A stretch of DNA of 64,000 nt from Pseudoduganella lurida (GTDB lineage Bacteria; Pseudomonadota; Gammaproteobacteria; Burkholderiales; Burkholderiaceae_D): contig NZ_VLLB01000001.1 of assembly GCF_007830455.1 (NCBI RefSeq), positions 434,001-498,000 of the forward strand. Direction: 5' to 3'. The translations under genes and the position numbers were made by a program. Every line of letters starts with the position of its first letter. Position 1 is the first letter of the stretch. The notes beneath the pieces were generated by a model. That model saw only the letters and a list, made by a program, of their open reading frames with translations, had not been told where the DNA came from and searched no databases. Below, one piece after another: positions 31,671-38,713 of this stretch.

Positions 31671-33929
31671 ATGAAATTTCGTTTCCCCATCGTCATCATC
31701 GACGAGGACTTCCGCTCCGAGAATTCGTCCGGCCTCGGCATCCGTGCCCTGGCCGCGGCGATGGAAAAGGAAGGCATGGAGGTGCTGGGCGTGACCAGCT
31801 ATGGCGACCTGTCGCAGTTCGCCCAGCAGCAGTCGCGCGCTTCCGCCTTCGTGCTGTCGATCGACGACGAGGAATTCGGCGCGGGCACCGTCGAGGAAAC
31901 CGACCATGCGCTGAAATCGCTGCGCGCCTTCGTCGAAGAGATCCGCTATAAGAATGCCGATATCCCGATCTACCTGTACGGCGAAACGCGCACCTCGCGC
32001 CATATCCCGAACGACATCCTGCGCGAGCTGCACGGCTTCATCCACATGTTCGAGGACACGCCGGAGTTCGTGGCGCGCCACATCATCCGCGAAGCCAAGA
32101 GCTACCTCGATGGCCTGTCGCCGCCGTTCTTCCGCGCGCTGGTTCACTACGCCAATGACGGTTCGTACTCCTGGCACTGCCCCGGCCACTCGGGCGGCGT
32201 GGCGTTCCTGAAGTCGCCGATCGGCCAGATGTTCCACCAATTCTTCGGCGAGAACATGCTGCGCGCGGACGTGTGCAACGCCGTCGAGGAGCTCGGCCAG
32301 CTGCTGGACCACACCGGCCCCGTGGCCGCCTCCGAACGCAATGCGGCGCGCATCTACAATGCCGACCACTGCTACTTCGTCACCAACGGCACCTCGACGT
32401 CCAACAAGATGGTGTGGCACTCCACCGTGGCGCCGGGCGACATCGTGGTAGTCGACCGCAACTGCCACAAGTCGATCCTGCACTCGATCATCATGTGCGG
32501 CGCGATCCCCGTGTTCCTGATGCCGACCCGGAATCACCTGGGGATCATCGGCCCGATTCCGCTGGAAGAGTTCACGATGGAGTCCATCCAGCGCAAGATC
32601 GAGAACAACCCGTTCGCGCGCGACGCCAAGAACAAGAAGCCGCGCATCCTCACCATCACGCAGTCGACCTACGACGGCGTGGTGTACAACGTGGAAGTGC
32701 TGCGCGAAATGCTGGACGGGAAAATCGACACCCTGCACTTCGACGAAGCGTGGCTGCCGCACGCCACCTTCCACGACTTCTACAAGGACATGCATGCCAT
32801 CGGCAAGGACCGCCCGCGCGCCAAGGAGTCGATGATCTTCTCGACCCAGTCCACCCATAAACTGCTGGCCGGCCTGTCGCAGGCCTCGCAGGTGCTGGTG
32901 CGCGAATCGGAATCCGTCAAGCTGGACAAGGACGCCTTCAACGAGGCGTACCTGATGCACACGTCCACCTCGCCGCAGTACTCGATCATCGCCTCGTGCG
33001 ACGTGGCTGCCGCCATGATGGAAGCGCCGGGCGGCACCGCGCTGGTCGAGGAATCGATCCTGGAAGCGCTGGACTTCCGCCGCGCCATGCGCAAGATCGA
33101 CGAGGAATGGGGCAAGGACTGGTGGTTCAAGGTGTGGGGCCCGAATTCCTTCGCCGAGGAAGGCATCGGCACGCGCGAGGACTGGATCATCCGCGCCGAG
33201 GACGACTGGCACGGCTTCGGCAAGCTGGCGCCGGGCTTCAACATGCTGGACCCGATCAAGGCCACGATCGTCAACCCGGGCCTGTCGCTGGAAGGCCAGT
33301 TCGCCGACTCCGGCATCCCGGCATCGATCGTCACCAAGTACCTCGCCGAGCACGGCGTGATCGTGGAGAAGTGCGGCCTGTATTCGTTCTTCATCATGTT
33401 CACGATCGGCATCACGAAGGGCCGCTGGAACACGCTGCTCACCGCCCTGCAGCAGTTCAAGGACGACTACGACAAGAACGCGCCGCTGTGGCGCATCCTG
33501 CCGGAGTTCTCGGCCGCCAATCCGCGCTACGAGCGCATGGGCCTGCGCGACCTGTCGCAGTCGATCCACGATTTCTACAAGGCGTATGACGTGGCGCGCC
33601 TGACGACGGAGATGTACCTGTCGGACATGATCCCGGCGATGAAGCCGTCCGATGCGTTCGCCAAGATGGCGCACCGCGAGATCGAGCGCGTGGCGATCGA
33701 CGACCTGGAAGGCCGCATCACGTCCATCCTGCTGACGCCGTATCCGCCGGGCATCCCGCTGCTGATCCCGGGCGAGCGCTTCAACAAGACCATCGTCGAC
33801 TACCTGCGCTTCGCACGCGACTTCAACGAGCGATTCCCCGGCTTCGAGACGGACGTGCACGGCCTGGTGAAACGCGAAGTCAACGGCAAGCGCGACTACT
33901 TCGTCGACTGCGTGCGCCTGGAAGATTAA
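31671..33929 (+). CDS. Orn/Lys/Arg decarboxylase (lysine or arginine decarboxylase)
   Basis: A 752-residue group III PLP decarboxylase of the CadA/LdcC/AdiA/SpeF family. It has an N-terminal flavodoxin-like wing domain (~1-130), a PLP core and a C-terminal domain. The PLP Lys, about residue 397, lies in STQSTHKLLAGLSQAS. SWHCPGHSGGVAF, FVTNGTSTSNKMV and TLHFDEAWLPHA are family blocks. These enzymes make cadaverine, agmatine or putrescine, for acid resistance or polyamine supply. Specificity cannot be settled from sequence alone. No antiporter gene is adjacent. A terminator-like hairpin directly precedes the start. Confidence 0.93.
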   Translation: MKFRFPIVIIDEDFRSENSSGLGIRALAAAMEKEGMEVLGVTSYGDLSQFAQQQSRASAFVLSIDDEEFGAGTVEETDHALKSLRAFVEEIRYKNADIPIYLYGETRTSRHIPNDILRELHGFIHMFEDTPEFVARHIIREAKSYLDGLSPPFFRALVHYANDGSYSWHCPGHSGGVAFLKSPIGQMFHQFFGENMLRADVCNAVEELGQLLDHTGPVAASERNAARIYNADHCYFVTNGTSTSNKMVWHSTVAPGDIVVVDRNCHKSILHSIIMCGAIPVFLMPTRNHLGIIGPIPLEEFTMESIQRKIENNPFARDAKNKKPRILTITQSTYDGVVYNVEVLREMLDGKIDTLHFDEAWLPHATFHDFYKDMHAIGKDRPRAKESMIFSTQSTHKLLAGLSQASQVLVRESESVKLDKDAFNEAYLMHTSTSPQYSIIASCDVAAAMMEAPGGTALVEESILEALDFRRAMRKIDEEWGKDWWFKVWGPNSFAEEGIGTREDWIIRAEDDWHGFGKLAPGFNMLDPIKATIVNPGLSLEGQFADSGIPASIVTKYLAEHGVIVEKCGLYSFFIMFTIGITKGRWNTLLTALQQFKDDYDKNAPLWRILPEFSAANPRYERMGLRDLSQSIHDFYKAYDVARLTTEMYLSDMIPAMKPSDAFAKMAHREIERVAIDDLEGRITSILLTPYPPGIPLLIPGERFNKTIVDYLRFARDFNERFPGFETDVHGLVKREVNGKRDYFVDCVRLED

Positions 33930-33956
33930 CGGTACTGCACGCCGTAACGCATCCAC

Positions 33957-33990
33957 CGCAGGGCCGGCTCCGGCCCTGCGTCTTTCCTCC
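33957..33990 (+). terminator. Intrinsic terminator after the decarboxylase gene
   Basis: A perfect 10-bp stem, CGCAGGGCCG-GCTC-CGGCCCTGCG, is followed by TCTTTCCTCC. It lies 27 bp past the stop codon. Confidence 0.75.
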
Positions 33991-34127
33991 CCGTATCCCG
34001 CCGACCGCGTCGCGCGCGCGCCGTTCCGTTCCGCCGTTTTATCCACCTAAAATCCAGCGCCGCAGCGCTTTCCTATAGTGGTGGATGCCTGCCGCCGCAA
34101 CGCGGCAGCACCGCGAGGAGGAGCAAG

Positions 34128-35477
34128 ATGCCGCAAACGCTGTGGATGCACCCGCTCGACCCCGCCAGTGCCGGCGCCGCCGGCGCGCTGCATGCGGCGC
34201 TTGCCTCGTCCGGGCTCGTCCTGGAGGATGCGGCGCCCGGCAGCTTCGGCATCGTGCTGTGCAGCGGGGCGGACGACACGTCCCTGGCAACGCTGGCGGT
34301 GCTGGCGGAACGCGCGACGGTGCTCGCGATCGACTGCGCACGGACGCCGCTGCCGCCGGACGCCATGTGGCGCGTGCTGGCCGCCGGTGCCACCGACCTG
34401 CTGGCCTGGACCACGGCTGCATTGTGCGCGCAGCAGGTGGCCGCGCGGCTGGCGCGCTGGAGCGCGGTGCAGGAACTGATGGCTTCGTCCGCCGTGCGAG
34501 GGTGGCTGGTGGGCGACAGCCCGGCCTGGCGCACGCTCGTGCACAGCGTGGTGGAAGTGGCTGCCTTCACGCGCTCGCCCGTACTGATCACGGGCGAGAC
34601 AGGCACGGGCAAGGACCTGATCGCCCAGCTCATTCACCAGCTGGCCGGGGCACCGGGCGAGCTGACGGTCCTCGACTGCACCACGCTGTCCCCGGAACTG
34701 GCCGGCTCGGAACTGTTCGGCCATGAACGGGGCGCCTTCACGGGGGCCGTCAACGCCCGCGACGGCGCGTTTGCCCAGGCCGATGGCGGCATCCTGTTCC
34801 TCGACGAAGTGGGCGAACTGCCGCTGCCCATGCAGGCGCAGCTGCTGCGCGTGATCCAGGAACGGAAGTACAAGCGCGTGGGCAGCAACACGTGGCAGCC
34901 CAGCCGCTTCCGGCTTGTGTGCGCCACCAATCGCGACCTGGAAGCGGAGATCGCCAACGGCACCTTCCGCGCCGACCTGTACTACCGCATTGCCGCCTGG
35001 CGCTGCCGCCCGCCGCCGCTGCGCGAACGCCCGGGCGACATCCTGCCGCTGGTCGAGCACTTCCTGCGCCAGCTCGATCCCGACGGGCCGTCCCGCGCGC
35101 TCGATGCCGCCGTGCGCGACTACCTGCTCACGCGCGAATACAAGGGCAATGTGCGGGACCTGCGCCAGACGGTCGCCCGGCTGTGGCACCGCCACACGGG
35201 TCCCGGCCCGATCACGATCGGCGACGTGCCGCCGGACGAGCGGCCGGCACGCGTGCCCTGCTGGCCGGACGCGCCGTTCTGCACCGCGATCCGCCATGCG
35301 GTCGACCGCGGCGTGTCGCTGGCCCGCATCGGCCAGGCTGCCACGGACATGGCGATCCGCCTCGTGCTGGAACAGGAAGACGACAACAACCAGCGCGCGG
35401 CGCAGCGCCTCGGCGTCACGGACCGGGCGCTGCAGATCCGGCGCAAGGCCGCGCGCGATGCGGACGGTGTGCCGTAG
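34128..35477 (+). CDS. Sigma-54-dependent activator with degenerate receiver-like N-terminus
   Basis: A 449-residue NtrC-type activator. Residues 1-115 have a receiver-like alternation (FGIVLCSG, VLAIDC, VLAAGATDLLAW) but no phosphoacceptor Asp in the usual place, so it is probably not controlled by a kinase. The AAA+ domain is complete: Walker A GETGTGKD (156-163), GAFTGA loop (202-207), Walker B GGILFLDE (220-227) and the R-finger region. The C-terminus has a Fis-like HTH (NNQRAAQRLGVTDRALQIRRK). It needs RpoN at target promoters. It converges on the 3' end of the unknown eight-gene operon, 9 bp away. Confidence 0.9.
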   Translation: MPQTLWMHPLDPASAGAAGALHAALASSGLVLEDAAPGSFGIVLCSGADDTSLATLAVLAERATVLAIDCARTPLPPDAMWRVLAAGATDLLAWTTAALCAQQVAARLARWSAVQELMASSAVRGWLVGDSPAWRTLVHSVVEVAAFTRSPVLITGETGTGKDLIAQLIHQLAGAPGELTVLDCTTLSPELAGSELFGHERGAFTGAVNARDGAFAQADGGILFLDEVGELPLPMQAQLLRVIQERKYKRVGSNTWQPSRFRLVCATNRDLEAEIANGTFRADLYYRIAAWRCRPPPLRERPGDILPLVEHFLRQLDPDGPSRALDAAVRDYLLTREYKGNVRDLRQTVARLWHRHTGPGPITIGDVPPDERPARVPCWPDAPFCTAIRHAVDRGVSLARIGQAATDMAIRLVLEQEDDNNQRAAQRLGVTDRALQIRRKAARDADGVP

Positions 35478-35486
35478 CGGCGTTCC

Positions 35487-36218
35487 TCACCGGTCGCGCC
35501 GGATCAACCGCAGGAAATTCCCGCCCGTGATCAGGGCCTCGTCCGCCTTGCCCAGCCCCAGCAGCCGGATCTTGTGCAGTTCCAGGCCGGGGTGCAGCCA
35601 GGGCCCGTCCGAGCCGAACAGGATCTTATGCGGCCCGGCGCGGCGCACCGCTTCGCACAGCAGGTCGAAGCGCCGGATGCCGGAGCTGTCCGTGTAGATA
35701 TTGCCGTGGCGGGCCAGGTGGTCGACCAGCGCCAGCTGCGCCGACCACTGGTCCGCGAAGCTGCCCAGGTGCGGCAGGATGAAGTTCACGTCCGGGTACT
35801 GTTCCGCCAGCAGTTCCGCCACATGCACCTCGCCCATCGGGTCGTACAGCACCGGCAGGCCGAAGGTGCGCGCCGCGTCGCAGATCTCGCCGCTCAGCGG
35901 CGCATCGTGGCGGTGCACCTTGATGCCGATGAAGCCGTACCGTTCGACGGCCGTGCGTACCATCGCGGCGATGCGCCCGCGGTCGCGTGCCGCATGCACG
36001 AACGCGTACCCGTAATAGCGGTCCGGCTCGGCCGCCACCAGTTCGGCCACGGCGGCATTGGCCTGCGCATAATCGGAGTGGAACGCCGCCAGCAGCGCGG
36101 TGCGGGCTATGCCCGCGGCATCCGCGCGGCGCCGGTAGCGCTGCAGCGCCAGGTCGCTGTCCCACGGCCCCGTCAGGCCGTCGCCGGGGCCCGCATGGCA
36201 GTGCGCGTCGATGATCAT
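35487..36218 (-). CDS. Amidohydrolase family protein (TIM-barrel)
   Basis: A 243-residue metal-dependent hydrolase of the amidohydrolase-2 family. It begins MIIDAHCHAGPGDG, which carries the HxH metal pair (His6, His8). Further marks are GIKVHRHDA, FILPHLGS with a metal His, YTDSSG, and ILFGSDGPW with the catalytic Asp. Relatives include decarboxylases and lactonases; the substrate is unknown. It is the last gene of an eight-gene operon. Its ATG overlaps the stop of the Gly/Ala-core paralogue C (ATGA). Confidence 0.85.
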   Translation of the reverse strand: MIIDAHCHAGPGDGLTGPWDSDLALQRYRRRADAAGIARTALLAAFHSDYAQANAAVAELVAAEPDRYYGYAFVHAARDRGRIAAMVRTAVERYGFIGIKVHRHDAPLSGEICDAARTFGLPVLYDPMGEVHVAELLAEQYPDVNFILPHLGSFADQWSAQLALVDHLARHGNIYTDSSGIRRFDLLCEAVRRAGPHKILFGSDGPWLHPGLELHKIRLLGLGKADEALITGGNFLRLIRRDR

Positions 36219-36793
36219 GACTGCAACGGCGCGGCATGCCGCAGGCCCGGCACGTGCTCGCGCAGGGCCGACTGCAATGCGGCGTGGATGGCGGCCGGGC
36301 TGCCATCGCCCTGCACCGCCCCCTGAGCGGCGCTGCCGGCGATCCGCACGAACTTGCGGGCCATCTCCAGCTCGGCCTGTTCCGGATCGAGCCCTTCGGC
36401 CTCCATCTCCAGCGCACCGGCCAGCGCGGTGCCGGCCGCGCGGCCGATCATTGTGCCAACACCGGGAATCGGGATCATCGAACCGAGCGCGCTGCCCACG
36501 AAGGGCAAGGCCTGCTTGGCGATCCCCTTCAGCACGCCGCCCAGAGGCCTGGCCACCTTGGCCACGACCGATCCCGCCTTCCGGATGCCGGACCAGGCCT
36601 TCCGGAAGACGCTGCCGAGGAACTGGTCGAGCTCCGCCTCGCTGGCGACCGACAGCAGTTCCATCGCCAGCTCCAGTTCTTCCGCTTCCGGGAACGGCGC
36701 TGCCGCTTCGCCCATGAAGAAGGGCAGGACTTCGAACGTTTGCTGCGACCGGCAGCGGCCGCAGGTGCCGCATTTGCACTGTAATCCATTCAT
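36215..36793 (-). CDS. Gly/Ala-core paralogue C with N-terminal Cys cluster
   Basis: A 192-residue protein with no family name known to me. It starts MNGLQCKCGTCGRC, four Cys at 6, 8, 11 and 14 that could bind a metal. A short motif FEVLPF follows near residue 20. An acidic helix (EELELAMELLSV, ~38-50) leads to ELDQFLGS, then a hydrophobic Gly/Ala/Pro-rich stretch (~84-130) and a C-terminal helix (MARKFVRIA) ending in VPGL. The same layout is seen in paralogues A and B of this operon. The start used has GGGAG six bases upstream. Confidence 0.75.
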   Translation of the reverse strand: MNGLQCKCGTCGRCRSQQTFEVLPFFMGEAAAPFPEAEELELAMELLSVASEAELDQFLGSVFRKAWSGIRKAGSVVAKVARPLGGVLKGIAKQALPFVGSALGSMIPIPGVGTMIGRAAGTALAGALEMEAEGLDPEQAELEMARKFVRIAGSAAQGAVQGDGSPAAIHAALQSALREHVPGLRHAAPLQS

Positions 36794-36821
36794 GATCATC
36801 TCCCGACATTCGCGGCGTGCA

Positions 36822-37682
36822 TCACTGCCACGCTTGCGCGGCCAGCTCGCGCCGCGGATTGGTCAGCACGCCGAAATGGTCGCGCAGCATGCGGTCGTGC
36901 AGCGCGTATTCGATGGCGCGCCGCGCCTCGTCGCCGAGCGTGCTCTCGGCGATAAACACCTTGTGCCGCGGCGCGTGCAGGCCCAGCCGGTTGATCTCCA
37001 CGATGTGCTCCAGCATGCGGCGCTTCAGGTCGTCCGTCTGCCCACTGTAGGCGCGCAAGCGCCCGGGCGGCCGGCCGCCGGCCGGGAACACGATCAGGTA
37101 GAAGCCGGCCACCTTCGGCTTCAGCAGCCCCGGCGCACGCATGAGGGAGCCCAGCAGCCGGTAGACCGGCTTGCCCGGCATCGCCAGTGCGCCGAGCGTC
37201 GTCAGCAATTCCGGCGGGATCTCCTGGTTCTCGCCGCCGTTACCGTCATCCTGTGGCGGAAAATCCAGCGGCTCGATCGCTGGCGGGGCATCTTCCACCG
37301 GCCACGGATAGCCTCCCGGCTCGCTCACCATCACGTCCCTCGGCCAGCCGTACACGGGGCCCCAGTACGGGCCGCGCGGCCAGCGGGACGGTCGGGGAGA
37401 CGGACGCGCACCCCGCCTTCCCGATGGCAGCCCGCCGCCCGCCGGTGCCGGCCGCCCGACGGGCCCGCGCCCCGGCCGTGCGCCGCCACGATGGACGGGG
37501 AGACCAGTTCGGTTGACCATGCCGCGACTGCCACCGCCCCGCCCGCCCCCGCCACCCCGCATCACGGACATGCGGCCCCGCTCCTCTTCCAGCTCGCCCG
37601 CCATTCCGTCGTGGATGTTCTGCTCCATGTCGCCCTCCCGCGCGCCTGCCGCGAAGGGCAGCGCTTCGAATGCCTCGTTCAT
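36822..37682 (-). CDS. GIY-YIG-like nuclease-fold protein with low-complexity N-terminus
   Basis: A 286-residue protein in two parts. Residues 1-155 are low complexity, rich in Gly, Arg and Pro (a run of Gly at 43-51, then PRPSRWPRGPYWGP). They begin with AFEALPF, echoing FEVLPF of paralogue C. Residues ~190-280 resemble a GIY-YIG fold: GFYLIVF (GIY-like), AYSGQTDDLKRRMLEH (YIG-like with catalytic-type Tyr, Arg222 and His226), AIEYALHDRM with the acidic position and LTNPRREL. Nuclease activity is possible but unproven. The ATG overlaps the previous stop by 4 bp. Confidence 0.75.
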   Translation of the reverse strand: MNEAFEALPFAAGAREGDMEQNIHDGMAGELEEERGRMSVMRGGGGGRGGGSRGMVNRTGLPVHRGGARPGRGPVGRPAPAGGGLPSGRRGARPSPRPSRWPRGPYWGPVYGWPRDVMVSEPGGYPWPVEDAPPAIEPLDFPPQDDGNGGENQEIPPELLTTLGALAMPGKPVYRLLGSLMRAPGLLKPKVAGFYLIVFPAGGRPPGRLRAYSGQTDDLKRRMLEHIVEINRLGLHAPRHKVFIAESTLGDEARRAIEYALHDRMLRDHFGVLTNPRRELAAQAWQ

Positions 37683-38713
37683 GCCAGCTCCTTCAGATGG
37701 TGTCCCACAGTTGCGGCGGCCTGCGCGATCTCTGCCGCCGTATGGTCGGCCCTCAGCAGGAAGGTCAGGCGCGCCGTCCCATTCCGGCGCTGCGGCACCG
37801 CCTGCACGCCATCGCGCCGCAGCGCCTCGTGCACGTCCCCCAGCCGCATCCAGCCGGGCAGGCGCACCGCCTGGACAGGGAACGCGCCGCCCTCCACCTG
37901 CAAGCCCTGCGCCGCCAGCGCGGCACGAAATTGCCCCACCCGCCGCGCCAGCGCGCCACGCATGCTGTCGCCTCGTTCGCGATTGAGGCGCAGTGCATGC
38001 GCCGCCGCCAGCACCGTCGCCGCCGAGGGCGGGCTGGCGTGCAGCCGCGTCTCGCTCACCGCCTCGAACCGGGCGATCGTGCCGGCATCGCCGGCCAGCA
38101 CGGCGACCGGCACGCCGAACCCCTTCGCCAGCGAAGCACCCACCAGCACGGGCATTCCCTGCAGGCCGTGGGCCCGTACCGAGCCGCCGCCCTGCTCGCC
38201 CAGGACACCGAGGGGCTGCGTGTCGTCCAGCACCAGCAGGCCCCCGTAGCGAGCCGCCGTCGCCGCGTACAGGGCCAGCGGCGGCGCCTCGGGCCTGCCG
38301 GGGCGGTAGCCATCCGCCAGGATCAGCGGACGCCGGCCGGTCGCATCGGCCCATGCTGCCCCGCCCGCCAGCGTCGCCGCCCGAAACGTGCGCAGCGGCA
38401 GCCCCAGCGCCGCGGCCCGCTCGGCACCCCAGCGCGCCACCGGATAGCACGCCTCGTCCACCAGCACGGCATACCGCTCGCCTGCCAGCATGCCGAACAG
38501 GTCCCAGAACAAGTGCAGCGTGGACGGCAACAGCGTCGCCGCCGCGCAGCCCTGCAACTGCGCCAGGTCATGCGCCACCGCGCGGGCGCCAGGGACCTCT
38601 TCCAACGCGGCCGGCTTGCCCAGCGTCAGGGCCGGCCAGGGGGCCAGCTCGTGACACGGATGCCGCAGGCCCAGGTACAGCGCGCTGGTGAAATCGAGCC
38701 GCCGTTCACACAC
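37679..38713 (-). CDS. PLP-dependent aminotransferase class I/II-fold, alpha-oxoamine synthase-like
   Basis: A 344-residue PLP enzyme resembling 8-amino-7-oxononanoate synthase (BioF) and other alpha-oxoamine synthases, but shorter than usual (~390). The PLP Lys197 is in VGASLAKGFGVP. The strand LLVLDDTQPLGVLG corresponds to the BioF DDAHGxGVLG block, with Gln166 in place of the usual His. Such enzymes join an amino acid to an acyl-CoA with loss of CO2. The start is GTG overlapping the previous stop by 8 bp. No biotin genes are near, so a role in this operon's own pathway is more likely than biotin synthesis. Confidence 0.8.
   Translation of the reverse strand: MCERRLDFTSALYLGLRHPCHELAPWPALTLGKPAALEEVPGARAVAHDLAQLQGCAAATLLPSTLHLFWDLFGMLAGERYAVLVDEACYPVARWGAERAAALGLPLRTFRAATLAGGAAWADATGRRPLILADGYRPGRPEAPPLALYAATAARYGGLLVLDDTQPLGVLGEQGGGSVRAHGLQGMPVLVGASLAKGFGVPVAVLAGDAGTIARFEAVSETRLHASPPSAATVLAAAHALRLNRERGDSMRGALARRVGQFRAALAAQGLQVEGGAFPVQAVRLPGWMRLGDVHEALRRDGVQAVPQRRNGTARLTFLLRADHTAAEIAQAAATVGHHLKELA

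Noticed and set aside
37679..38713. bioF (biotin synthesis) as the name of the PLP enzyme
   Set aside because: Shorter than BioF, a motif His is replaced by Gln, and no other biotin gene is near.
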